Origin: Fluviibacter sp048859965
GTDB taxonomy: Bacteria; Pseudomonadota; Gammaproteobacteria; Burkholderiales; Rhodocyclaceae
DNA length: 33,149 bases
Direction of reading: 5' to 3'
Assembly (NCBI GenBank): GCA_048859965.1
Contig: JBLIZO010000078.1
Span: 1-33,149 of the forward strand
Within the stretch, counting starts at the first letter, position 1; each line of letters opens with the position of its first letter. Below are positions 24,106-32,535 of this stretch, in pieces. The position numbers and the translations under genes were made by a program. The notes under the pieces were generated by a model. That model had not been told where the DNA came from. It was given only the letters and a program-made list of their open reading frames with translations, and ran no database searches.

Positions 24106-24318
24106 CGTATCAGGCGCCGCAGCCGGGGGTACTGCGTCATCCGATGTCGTCTTCTGCATCCGCGCACGTTTGGCACGCAGGCGTTCATTCTTGGCATCAT
24201 CATTGGCAAAAACGTATTTCCCGGCCAGCACACAGCCTTTCATCCCCGGATCACAGGCTAGGTTATTCACTTTGCTGCAGACGCCGTTTATTTCGTGCGG
24301 ACATCCCCACGACCCCAT
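24100..24318 (-). CDS. Small four-cysteine protein of unknown function
   Basis: 72 residues. The N-terminal half has four cysteines (Cys6, Cys13, Cys21 and Cys28) within GCPHEINGVCSKVNNLACDPGMKGCV, spaced C-x6-C-x7-C-x6-C, followed by LAGKYVFAND. The pattern suggests a metal-binding or disulfide-linked knuckle. The C-terminal half is basic (NERLRAKRARMQK), then Ala/Pro-rich and probably disordered. I start at ATG 24318 because GGAGG (complement of 24324-24328) lies five bases upstream, an excellent ribosome binding site; only a TTG start would extend it. It lies 104 bases downstream of narI on the same strand, past a hairpin. I recognise no named family; short cysteine-rich proteins of this sort do occur near denitrification genes. 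Confidence 0.82.
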   Translation of the reverse strand: MGSWGCPHEINGVCSKVNNLACDPGMKGCVLAGKYVFANDDAKNERLRAKRARMQKTTSDDAVPPAAAPDTL

Positions 24319-24371
24319 TTTGACCTCCAATGACTGAATGGCTCATTACCGATAGTACCTGCCCAATGCAT

Positions 24372-24400
24372 CAGGGCGCGAACAAACTGTCCGCGCCCTG
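24372..24400. terminator. Hairpin downstream of narI
   Basis: CAGGGCGCG (24372-24380) and CGCGCCCTG (24392-24400) pair perfectly across an 11-base loop, 22 bases after the narI stop in the direction of nar transcription. There is no U-run after the stem on the minus strand, so it could slow or end nar transcription or stabilise its 3' end. It could also let some transcription through to the small cysteine protein gene. Confidence 0.45.
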
Positions 24401-24422
24401 CTTCATGCTTTCGCGCAAACGA

Positions 24423-25109
24423 TCAGCGACGCTTTCTGACTACCTGATGAGGACGGAACAGGTAACTGACCGAGCCGAAACCACTCCAGACATGGACCAA
24501 ACGGGTAAATGGGAACAACAAGAACAGCGTCATCCCGAACAGAATGTGAATTTTGTACGCCCATGAGACTGTCGTCAGATATTCCGAGGCCCCCGGCTGA
24601 AAAGTCACGATCGATTGTGCCCAGCCGGCCAGAAGAATCATGACACTACCGTCCATATGGCCCGCAGAGAACGGAATAGTCAGCAGGCCCAGCGCCAGCG
24701 TCACGAAAACCCAAAGCAGGATGAAAATATCCATACCCGTACAGGTCTTTCGGATTCGCGGATCGAACAGACGGCGGTGTAGCAACAGCAGTACGCCAAC
24801 CATGGCCATCGACCCCATCACACCACCGGCTACCATCGCCAGCAACTGCTTGTTCTCGGTCGAAAGGCCCAGAGCATGATACAGATCCTTAGGCGTCAAC
24901 AGGCCGGCAAAGTGGCCGAAGAACAGACCGATAATGCCGATATGGAACAGATTGCTACCCAGACGCAGTTGCCCGCGACGCAGCAGTTGCGACGAATCCG
25001 CCTTCCAGGTGTACTGATCACGGTCATAACGGATCAGGCTACCCAGAAGGAATATCGATAGCGCCACATAGGGGTAGATGTCAAACAGGAGATTATTCAG
25101 ATAGTCCAT
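24423..25109 (-). CDS. narI: Respiratory nitrate reductase gamma subunit, cytochrome b
   Basis: 228-residue integral membrane diheme cytochrome b that oxidises quinol at the periplasmic side and passes electrons to NarH. Five hydrophobic segments are visible. The heme-ligating histidines fall at His56 and His66 (FHIGIIGLFFGHFAG) and His188 and His206 (HILFGMTLFLLFPFTRLVHVWSG), the same spacing as in E. coli NarI. Length matches the family (about 225). It begins three bases after the narJ stop and is the last of the four structural genes. A GC-rich hairpin lies after its stop. Confidence 0.97.
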   Translation of the reverse strand: MDYLNNLLFDIYPYVALSIFLLGSLIRYDRDQYTWKADSSQLLRRGQLRLGSNLFHIGIIGLFFGHFAGLLTPKDLYHALGLSTENKQLLAMVAGGVMGSMAMVGVLLLLHRRLFDPRIRKTCTGMDIFILLWVFVTLALGLLTIPFSAGHMDGSVMILLAGWAQSIVTFQPGASEYLTTVSWAYKIHILFGMTLFLLFPFTRLVHVWSGFGSVSYLFRPHQVVRKRR

Positions 25110-25111
25110 GG

Positions 25112-25825
25112 TTACGCTCCCAGAGTTTCAACAGCCGATGCTTTCTGGCTACCGGCATGTGGCATGAATTGCACGACCGATTCTTCTTTGCCCGAACCAT
25201 AGTCCGGCGTCGAACAGCCGCCACCGAAGGTCACGGGCGCTTCGGCCCAGACCTTGTCGAGCTTGTCGTAGTCTTCCTGCTCGGTACTGAAGTCCATCGG
25301 AACGAACTCAATGTCGATGGGCTTCTCACCGGCCATTTCCAGTAGTGCCGAACACAACAAATAATAGTGACTGCCGCGCTTGGCCAGGTTTTCGCCGATA
25401 TTGCGTACCAGATGGGTGACCTCCATCAGCAACTGCTTCGCCTTTGCGGCGTCAAGTTGAGAGAGGTATTCCAGAAAGACCGGCAGATAATCCGGCAGTT
25501 CGCCTGGCGGCAGATCAAAACCCGATTCGCCGTACATGGTGAGCAGATCCACCATTGCCTGACCGCGGTCACGCGACTCGCCGTGCACATGTTCGAAGAG
25601 ATACAACGAGGTGCCGCGGCCACGGTCGAACAGCGCCACATAGTTCTCTTCGTGCAGGTACAGATCACCCTGTGCCAGATGCTGATACAGCGCATCCAAG
25701 CGGCCACGCTTGATGTCCGACTCGGCATCCGTCACGGCCTGCACTTCCGTCAGGTGATCCAGCAGATCCTGATCCGGATAGTGCAGTAACAGCGATATGG
25801 CTTTTAAAGTCTTCGGTTGCATCAT
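25112..25825 (-). CDS. narJ: Nitrate reductase assembly chaperone NarJ
   Basis: 237-residue cytoplasmic chaperone of the TorD/NarJ group. It binds apo-NarG, helps insert the molybdenum cofactor and the FS0 iron-sulfur cluster, and controls membrane attachment. Seen: LKAISLLLHYPDQDLLDHL at the start, then LYLFEHVHGESRDRGQAMVDLL (the core family motif), LPDYLPVFLEYLS and a C-terminal FGGGCSTPDYGS tail. The start is one of two adjacent ATG codons (25825 or 25822); the first overlaps the narH stop as ATGA, so translation is likely coupled. An in-frame extension further upstream lies inside narH and is not used. Confidence 0.95.
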   Translation of the reverse strand: MMQPKTLKAISLLLHYPDQDLLDHLTEVQAVTDAESDIKRGRLDALYQHLAQGDLYLHEENYVALFDRGRGTSLYLFEHVHGESRDRGQAMVDLLTMYGESGFDLPPGELPDYLPVFLEYLSQLDAAKAKQLLMEVTHLVRNIGENLAKRGSHYYLLCSALLEMAGEKPIDIEFVPMDFSTEQEDYDKLDKVWAEAPVTFGGGCSTPDYGSGKEESVVQFMPHAGSQKASAVETLGA

Positions 25826-27348
25826 TTCACCTCGTGGATGGGAATGACACGCTCGCCGTTCTTGCGACCGAACAGGCTGGTTTCCGAATCGCCGTCCGAG
25901 CAACCGTTACCGAACGAGAAGCCACAGGAACCCTTCATATCGAAGGCGTTCTCGGCATACTCACGGTGGGTGGTCGGAATCACGAAACGGTCTTCGTAGT
26001 TGGCGATCGCCAGATAGCGGTACATGTCTTCGACCTCGGCGACATTCAGACCGGCCTGCTCCAGCACCGCCTGGTTGTCGAACTTGGCAACGTGACGGTC
26101 ACGCATGAAGCGGCGCATGGCGAGCATGCGGTTCAGTGCATCGTGCACCGGCTTCTCTTCACCTGCAGTGAGCAGATGCGCCAGATACTTGACCGGGATA
26201 CGCAGTGATTCGACGTCCGGCAGCACACCCTTCATCTGGATTTGCCCCTTTTCCATCGCGGTGTTGATCGGCGACAGCGGCGGCACGTACCAGACCATCG
26301 GCAGCGTGCGGTATTCCGGATGCAGCGGGAAGGCGATCTTCCAGTCGATCGCCATCTTGTACACCGGTGACTGCGCAGCCGAGTCAATCCAGGCTTGCGG
26401 CACACCGTCACGCAGCGCTGCGGCACGGACTTCCGGATCGTTCGGATCCAGGAACATGCTCAGTTGCTGATGATAGAGATCCTGTTCGTTCTCCACCGAG
26501 GCGGCTTCTTCGATACGGTCAGCGTCATACAGCAGCACACCGAGGTAGCGGATACGCCCCACGCAGGTCTCCGAGCACACGGTCGGCTGACCCGATTCCA
26601 GACGCGGGTAGCAGAGAATACATTTCTCGGATTTACCGCTCTTCCAGTTGTAATAGATCTTCTTGTACGGGCAAGCCGATACACACATGCGCCAGCCACG
26701 GCACTTGTCCTGATCGATCAGAACGACACCGTCTTCTTCGCGTTTGTAGATCGAACCTGCCGGGCATGCCGCCACACAGGCCGGATTAAGGCAGTGTTCA
26801 CACAGACGTGGCAAGTACATCATGAAGGTGTTTTCGAATTGTCCGTACATCTCTTTCTGGACATCTTCGAAGTTATAGTCCTTCGAGCGCTTGCTGAACT
26901 CGGTACCGAGAATTTCTTCCCAGTTCGGGCCGCCCTTGATCTTTTCCATGCGCTCGCCGGTAATCAGCGAACGCGGGCGGGCCACCGGTGCGGCCTTCGA
27001 CAACGGGGCGTTCTGCAGATGCTCGTAGTCGAAGGTGAACGGCTCGTAGTAGTCGTCAATCTGGGGCAGATCCGGGTTGGCGAAGATCTTCGACAGCACC
27101 TTGAGCTTCGAACCCATCTTCAACTGGATCTTGCCGTTCGACTTGCGCTCCCAGCCACCGTTCCATTCCTGCTGGTCTTCCCAATTGCGCGGGAAACCGA
27201 CGCCCGGCTTGGTTTCAACGTTGTTGAACCAGGCGTATTCGACACCCTCACGAGTTGTCCAAACGTTTTTACAAGTAACCGAACAGGTATGGCAGCCGAT
27301 ACACTTGTCCAGATTGAGCACCATGCCAATTTGTGCACGAACTTTCAT
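25822..27348 (-). CDS. narH: Respiratory nitrate reductase beta subunit, iron-sulfur
   Basis: 508-residue cytoplasmic electron-transfer subunit carrying three [4Fe-4S] clusters and one [3Fe-4S] cluster between NarI and NarG. Cysteine groups seen: Cys16/19/22/26 (CIGCHTCSVTC), CEHCLNPACVAACPAGS, CRGWRMCVSACPYKK and KCILCYPRLESGQPTVC with SETCVG. The CRGWRMC group has Trp where a ferredoxin would have a second Cys, which is the hallmark of the [3Fe-4S] site in NarH. Length agrees with E. coli NarH (512). The start is two bases after the narG stop, and the stop overlaps narJ. Confidence 0.98.
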   Translation of the reverse strand: MKVRAQIGMVLNLDKCIGCHTCSVTCKNVWTTREGVEYAWFNNVETKPGVGFPRNWEDQQEWNGGWERKSNGKIQLKMGSKLKVLSKIFANPDLPQIDDYYEPFTFDYEHLQNAPLSKAAPVARPRSLITGERMEKIKGGPNWEEILGTEFSKRSKDYNFEDVQKEMYGQFENTFMMYLPRLCEHCLNPACVAACPAGSIYKREEDGVVLIDQDKCRGWRMCVSACPYKKIYYNWKSGKSEKCILCYPRLESGQPTVCSETCVGRIRYLGVLLYDADRIEEAASVENEQDLYHQQLSMFLDPNDPEVRAAALRDGVPQAWIDSAAQSPVYKMAIDWKIAFPLHPEYRTLPMVWYVPPLSPINTAMEKGQIQMKGVLPDVESLRIPVKYLAHLLTAGEEKPVHDALNRMLAMRRFMRDRHVAKFDNQAVLEQAGLNVAEVEDMYRYLAIANYEDRFVIPTTHREYAENAFDMKGSCGFSFGNGCSDGDSETSLFGRKNGERVIPIHEVK

Positions 27349-27350
27349 GA

Positions 27351-30300
27351 TCAGGCCTCCATCGCCGGTTGAGCAGGACCGTCCATCCAGTCCACCTTGT
27401 TCATCTTGCGGACCACCACGAATTCATCGCGGTTGGAACCGACCGTTCCGTAGTAATTAAAGCCGTAGCTCAGCTGGGCATAACCACCGATCATGTGCGT
27501 CGGTTTCAACACGGCGCGCGTCACGGAGTTGTGGATACCGCCGCGCGTCTGAGTCACTTCCGAACCCGGCACGTTCACGATCTTCTCCTGCGCGTGATAC
27601 ATCATCACCATGCCTTCCGGCACACGCTGGCTGACCACGGCACGGGCACAGAGCGCACCATTGCTGTTGAAGGCTTCGATCCAGTCGTTATCCTCGATGC
27701 CGACCTTCTGGGCGTCCACTTCCGACAGCCAGACAATCGGGCCGCCGCGCGACAGCGTCAGCATGATCAGGTTGTCGGTGTAGGTACTATGGATACCCCA
27801 CTTCTGGTGCGGCGTGATGAAGTTGAGTGCAATTTCCTTGTTGCCATTGGGCTTCTTGTTCATCACCTGCTGGTGGCTACGCAGATCAACCGGCGGCTTG
27901 TACGAACAGAAGCCTTCGCCGAAGGCGCGCATCCATTCGTGATCCTGATACAGCTGCTGGCGACCGGTGAGCGTACGCCAGGGGATCAGCTCATGCACGT
28001 TGGTATAGCCGGCGTTGTAGCTGACGTGCTCGGATTCGATACCGCTCCAGGTCGGGCTGGAGATAATCTTGCGCGGTTGCGCCTGAATATCGCGGTAACG
28101 GATCTTCTCGTCCTCACGGGTCAGCGCCAGATGGCGGTGATCGATGCCGGTGAACTCGGACAGCGCCGACCAGGCCTTGACGGCAACTTCCCCGTTGGTT
28201 TCTGGTGCCAGCGTCAGCACAACTTCAGTTGCGTCGATATCGGTGTCGATATTCGGACGACCCTGCGCCACGCCCTCATTGCGAACCTTGTAATTCAGTT
28301 CGCCGAGCAGCTTCACTTCATGCTGGGTGTTCCAGTTGATGCCCTTGCCACCGTTACCCAGCTTGTCCAGCAGCGGGCCGAGCGAGGTGAACTTGTCGTG
28401 AATCTGGCTGTAGTTGCGTTCGACGACCACGAAGTTCGGCATCGTCTTACCCGGAATCGCTTCGCATTCGCCCTTCTTCCAGTCCTTGGCATCATACGGC
28501 TGGGCAATTTCGCCAGCGGTATCGTGCAGAATCGGCACGGCAACGACGTCTTTCTCGACACCCAGATAGCCATCCGACAGCTCGGAGAAGCGCTTGGCGA
28601 AACCTTTGTAGATTTCCCAGTCACTACGGGCTTCCCAGGCCGGATCCACTGCCTTCGACAACGGGTGGATGAACGGGTGCATGTCCGAGGTATTGAGGTC
28701 ATTCTTCTCGTACCAGGTCGCCGTAGGCAGCACGATGTCGGAATACAGACAGGTGGTCGACATACGGAAGTCCAGCGTCACCAGCAGATCCAGCTTGCCT
28801 TCCGGCGCCTGATCATGCCAGACCACATCTTGCGGTTTGACATCGCCGGTCTGCCCCAGATCCTTACCCTGCACCCCGTTGGTAGTGCCGAGCAGATGTT
28901 TGAGGAAGTATTCGTGCCCCTTGCCCGACGAACCCAGCAGATTCGAACGCCACACAAACATATTGCGCGGGAAGTTTTTGGGATTATCCGGATCATCACA
29001 GGAGAACTTCAGCTCGCCGGACTTCAACTGGTTGACCACATACTCTTTGGGGTCGATGCCCTTGGCGATGGCTTCGCGCGACAGTTCCAACGGGTTACGT
29101 TCCAGCTGCGGTGCCGATGGCAACCAGCCCATGCGTTCCGAACGGGCGTTAAAGTCGATCAGGCTGCCGCTGAACTTGTTCTTGTCGGCCAGCGGTGACA
29201 GCAGATCGGCCACGCGCAGGGTTTCGTAGCGCCACTGATCGGTATGCGCGTAGAAGAACGAGGTACTGTTCATGTGACGCGGCGGACGGTTCCAGTCCAG
29301 CGCAAATGCCAGCGCGGTCCAGCCGGTCTGAGGACGCAGCTTTTCCTGGCCCACATAGTGTGCCCAGCCACCACCGCTCTGGCCGATACAGCCACACATG
29401 ATCAGCATGTTCATGATGGACCGGTAATTCATGTCCATGTGATACCAGTGGTTCATGGCAGCGCCAATGATGACCATCGACTTGCCATGGGTGTCGTGTG
29501 CGTTCTGTGCAAACTCACGAGCCACTTGCGTGACCTGATCACGTGGCACACCGGTGATCTTCTCCTGCCAGGCCGGGGTATACGGAATGTCATCGTCGTA
29601 GCTCGTGGCGACATTGTCGCCGCCCAGACCCTGATCGACACCGTAGTTGGCCACATACAGGTCATACACGGTCGCCACCAGCATTTCGCCGTTGGCGGTC
29701 TGGATCTTACGCACCGGCACGCGGCGTTTCAGTACGTCGCTGTGTGACGTGCTGTTGAAGTGTTCGTGCTCGATGTTGCCGAAGTACGGGAAGGCGGCTT
29801 CAACCACGGCATCGTGCTTCTGAACCAGTGACAGACGCGGCTTGATCTGACGGCCGTCGCTGGTTTCCTCTTTCAGATTCCACTTACCCTTGTCGGCCGT
29901 CGGTGCACCATCTTTTTCCTGGCCCCAGCGGAAGCCAATCGAACCGACTGGTACGGTCAGCGCATCGCTGGTTTCGTCAATGACCAGCGTCTTCCAGTCC
30001 GGGTTATTGGCTTCGCCAAGCGCACCGACCAGATCGGCCGCACGGACATAACGATCCGGCACATAAGCACCGTCTTTTTCAACCATGCACACCAGATTCG
30101 GCATATCGGTGTACTGACGGCAGTAGTTGTCGAAGTAGTCACTCTTCCCCGCTACGTGGAATTCCTTGAGGATCACGTGGCCCATAGCCATGGCCAGTGC
30201 GGCATCGGTACCCTGCTTTGGGTGCAGCCACATGTCGCCAAACTTGGCGCCTTCGGAGTAATCCGGGAAGACCGAAACAACCTTGGCACCCTTATAACGA

Positions 30301-31109
30301 ACTTCCGCCATGAAGTGCGCATCCGGCGTCCGCGTTTGCGGTACGTTGGAACCCCACATCATGATATAGCTGGAGTTATACCAGTCAGCCGATTCGGGCA
30401 CGTCGGTCTGTTCACCCCAGGTTTGCGGGCTGGCCGGCGGCAGATCGCAGTACCAGTCATAGAAGCTCATACAGACGCCACCGATCAGCGACAGATAACG
30501 GCTACCCGCCGCGTAGCTGACCATCGACATGGCAGGAATCGGTGAAAAGCCAATCACCCGGTCAGGACCATATTTGGCGGCCGTATAAATATTGGCGGCC
30601 GCCACCATGTCATTCACTTCATCCCAGTTGGTACGCAGGAAACCACCCTTGCCGCGTTCACTCTGATAACGCTTGACCGTCTTGGGATCGGAGACAACAG
30701 CTTCCCAGGCAGCGACAGGCGACAGCGTCTGACGGTGCTTGCGCCACGCCTTCAGCAGCGACGAACGCACCATCGGGTGCTTCACACGATTGGCGCTATA
30801 CAGATACCAGGAATACGAAGCGCCACGAGCACAACCACGTGGTTCGTGGTTCGGCATATCCGGGCGGGTGCGCGGGTAGTCTGTCTGCTGGGTTTCCCAG
30901 GTAACAATGCCACCCTTGACATAGATCTTCCACGAACACGAACCCGTACAGTTGGTCCCGTGTGTCGAACGGACGATCTTGTCGTGCTGCCAGCGCTTTC
31001 TGTAGGCGTCTTCCCATGTGCGGTTTTCAGTGGTCGTTTGACCGTGGCCTTCTGAAAACTCCTCTTTATCTGCACTGAGGAATTTCAGCTTATCAATGAA
31101 GTGGCTCAT
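27351..31109 (-). CDS. narG: Respiratory nitrate reductase alpha subunit, molybdenum catalytic
   Basis: 1252-residue catalytic subunit reducing nitrate to nitrite on a bis-MGD molybdenum cofactor at the cytoplasmic side of the inner membrane. The FS0 cluster ligands are His50, Cys54, Cys58 and Cys93 (STHGTNCTGSCSW, RGCARGAS). The molybdenum ligand Asp222 lies in FYDWYCDLPPASPQ, the conserved NarG position. There is no twin-arginine signal peptide, so it is the membrane-bound Nar type and not periplasmic Nap. Length matches E. coli NarG (1247). A GGA ribosome site precedes the ATG. Only 20 bases separate it from narK2, so it is co-transcribed; the promoter must lie upstream of narK1, outside the window. 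Confidence 0.99.
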   Translation of the reverse strand: MSHFIDKLKFLSADKEEFSEGHGQTTTENRTWEDAYRKRWQHDKIVRSTHGTNCTGSCSWKIYVKGGIVTWETQQTDYPRTRPDMPNHEPRGCARGASYSWYLYSANRVKHPMVRSSLLKAWRKHRQTLSPVAAWEAVVSDPKTVKRYQSERGKGGFLRTNWDEVNDMVAAANIYTAAKYGPDRVIGFSPIPAMSMVSYAAGSRYLSLIGGVCMSFYDWYCDLPPASPQTWGEQTDVPESADWYNSSYIMMWGSNVPQTRTPDAHFMAEVRYKGAKVVSVFPDYSEGAKFGDMWLHPKQGTDAALAMAMGHVILKEFHVAGKSDYFDNYCRQYTDMPNLVCMVEKDGAYVPDRYVRAADLVGALGEANNPDWKTLVIDETSDALTVPVGSIGFRWGQEKDGAPTADKGKWNLKEETSDGRQIKPRLSLVQKHDAVVEAAFPYFGNIEHEHFNSTSHSDVLKRRVPVRKIQTANGEMLVATVYDLYVANYGVDQGLGGDNVATSYDDDIPYTPAWQEKITGVPRDQVTQVAREFAQNAHDTHGKSMVIIGAAMNHWYHMDMNYRSIMNMLIMCGCIGQSGGGWAHYVGQEKLRPQTGWTALAFALDWNRPPRHMNSTSFFYAHTDQWRYETLRVADLLSPLADKNKFSGSLIDFNARSERMGWLPSAPQLERNPLELSREAIAKGIDPKEYVVNQLKSGELKFSCDDPDNPKNFPRNMFVWRSNLLGSSGKGHEYFLKHLLGTTNGVQGKDLGQTGDVKPQDVVWHDQAPEGKLDLLVTLDFRMSTTCLYSDIVLPTATWYEKNDLNTSDMHPFIHPLSKAVDPAWEARSDWEIYKGFAKRFSELSDGYLGVEKDVVAVPILHDTAGEIAQPYDAKDWKKGECEAIPGKTMPNFVVVERNYSQIHDKFTSLGPLLDKLGNGGKGINWNTQHEVKLLGELNYKVRNEGVAQGRPNIDTDIDATEVVLTLAPETNGEVAVKAWSALSEFTGIDHRHLALTREDEKIRYRDIQAQPRKIISSPTWSGIESEHVSYNAGYTNVHELIPWRTLTGRQQLYQDHEWMRAFGEGFCSYKPPVDLRSHQQVMNKKPNGNKEIALNFITPHQKWGIHSTYTDNLIMLTLSRGGPIVWLSEVDAQKVGIEDNDWIEAFNSNGALCARAVVSQRVPEGMVMMYHAQEKIVNVPGSEVTQTRGGIHNSVTRAVLKPTHMIGGYAQLSYGFNYYGTVGSNRDEFVVVRKMNKVDWMDGPAQPAMEA

Positions 31110-31129
31110 ATCGTTTCCTTTAATGCGAA

Positions 31130-32512
31130 TTAGCAGGGCATCGGTGCATGACGCCGGCTGTAAAACAACCAGGTAATTGCGATGCAGGTGACGTAAAAGA
31201 TGATGAAGCTGTAAAGGGCAAACTCAGCGCTACCCGTGGCAGCAATCGAGGTGCCGAACGACTTGGGAATAAAGAAAGCCCCATAAGCAGCAATGGCGGA
31301 CGTAAAGCCCAGCACTGCAGCTGCTTCTTTGTTGCCAGCGACCACGGCGGCCTCCTCAGCCGCTTTGCCCTTACCGGCCGCTTCACGCTGGCGCTCGGTC
31401 ATGAAGATGATCGGGATCATGCGGAAGGTCGAGGCATTGCCTACGCCGGTGCCCATGAACAGCAACATGAACATGGCGAAGAAACCCCAGAAGCTACCTG
31501 GGCTGGTTGCGCTCGGTGCGAACTGGATCACACCATACACAGCACCGATCATCAGAATGAATGTCCAGAAAGTCACGATGGCGCCGCCCAGCTTGTCCGA
31601 TATCCAGCCACCAATGACGCGGGCAATAGCCCCTACCAGCGGCCCGAGGAAGGCGTACTGAACCGGGTTTACTTCCGGAAATTGCGTTTTGGTCAACAGC
31701 GGGAAACCAGCCGAATAGCCCATGAACGACCCGAAGGTACCCAGATACAGCCAGCACATCAACCAGTTATGCTTGCGCTTGAAAATGACGGCCTGGTCAG
31801 CAAACGAAGCCTTGGCGCTGGCAATGTCGTGCATGCCAAACCAGGCAGCCAATGTCGATACGGCGATAAACGGCACCCAGATAAAACCGGCATTCTGCAG
31901 CCACATCTGTTTGGTTTGCGCGCCTTTCACCCAAGTCTGAGGATCGCCGCCCAGTGCGCCGAATACGCCAGCGGTAATGACGATGGGCACGACGAACTGA
32001 ACCACCGACACGCCCAGGTTACCCAGTCCGGCATTCAAGCCCAGCGCACCGCCCTTTTGTGCTTTCGGAAAGAAGAAGCTGATATTCGACATGCTCGATG
32101 CGAAGTTACCGCCACCGAAGCCACAGAGCAGCGCCAGAATCAGGAACGTGGCATAGGGCGTTTCGGGATTCTGAACCGCGAAACCGATACCGATGGCCGG
32201 TAGCAGCAGCGAGGCCGTCGATATCGCTGTCCAGCGACGGCCACCAAAAATCGGCACCATAAAAGAGTAGAAGATGCGCAGCGTTGCACCAGATAAACCG
32301 GGCAACGCCGCTAACCAGAACAACTGGTCCGTATCGAACTTGAAACCGATATTAGGCAGATTGACGACCACCACGCTCCAGACCATCCAAACCGCAAAGG
32401 CCAGCAGCAAACACGGAATGGAGATCCAGAGATTCAGGCGGGCAACCGCTTTGCCTTCGTTCTGCCAGAAGTCATGGTCTTCCGGCAACCATTTGGTTAA
32501 TACGCGTGACAT
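31130..32512 (-). CDS. narK2: Nitrate/nitrite transporter NarK2-type
   Basis: 460-residue major facilitator protein with about twelve membrane segments. The two conserved substrate-binding arginines are at Arg79 (LPGLSGATLRIFYSF) and Arg298 (GAIARVIGGWISDKLGG), equivalent to Arg89 and Arg305 of E. coli NarK. The nitrate signature GFGGGNFASSMSNISFFF and its second copy GTGVGNASTFRMIPIIF are both present. NarK2-type proteins exchange nitrate for nitrite. An Ala/Lys/Glu-rich cytoplasmic loop between segments 10 and 11 (EAAGKGKAAEEAAVVAG) is typical of this subgroup. It lies between narK1 and narG with short gaps (23 and 20 bases). Confidence 0.95.
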   Translation of the reverse strand: MSRVLTKWLPEDHDFWQNEGKAVARLNLWISIPCLLLAFAVWMVWSVVVVNLPNIGFKFDTDQLFWLAALPGLSGATLRIFYSFMVPIFGGRRWTAISTASLLLPAIGIGFAVQNPETPYATFLILALLCGFGGGNFASSMSNISFFFPKAQKGGALGLNAGLGNLGVSVVQFVVPIVITAGVFGALGGDPQTWVKGAQTKQMWLQNAGFIWVPFIAVSTLAAWFGMHDIASAKASFADQAVIFKRKHNWLMCWLYLGTFGSFMGYSAGFPLLTKTQFPEVNPVQYAFLGPLVGAIARVIGGWISDKLGGAIVTFWTFILMIGAVYGVIQFAPSATSPGSFWGFFAMFMLLFMGTGVGNASTFRMIPIIFMTERQREAAGKGKAAEEAAVVAGNKEAAAVLGFTSAIAAYGAFFIPKSFGTSIAATGSAEFALYSFIIFYVTCIAITWLFYSRRHAPMPC

Positions 32513-32535
32513 ATCAGACTCCGTTGGATAAGTAA

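Noticed and set aside
24331..24422. FNR site or small gene in the gap after narI
   Set aside because: No TTGAT-N4-ATCAA match; the one open frame there lacks a ribosome site and is mostly antisense to narI.
26395..27372. Plus-strand open frame (325 codons) opposite narH
   Set aside because: Antisense shadow of narH, with no recognisable domain or ribosome binding site.
27369..29198. Long plus-strand open frame (609 codons) opposite narG
   Set aside because: It lies wholly antisense to an unmistakable narG, is His/Val/Arg-rich and has no family resemblance. It is a by-product of codon bias.
31148..32203. Plus-strand open frame (351 codons) opposite narK2
   Set aside because: Antisense to a clear transporter gene; the translation is His/Arg/Gln-rich and low in hydrophobic structure.
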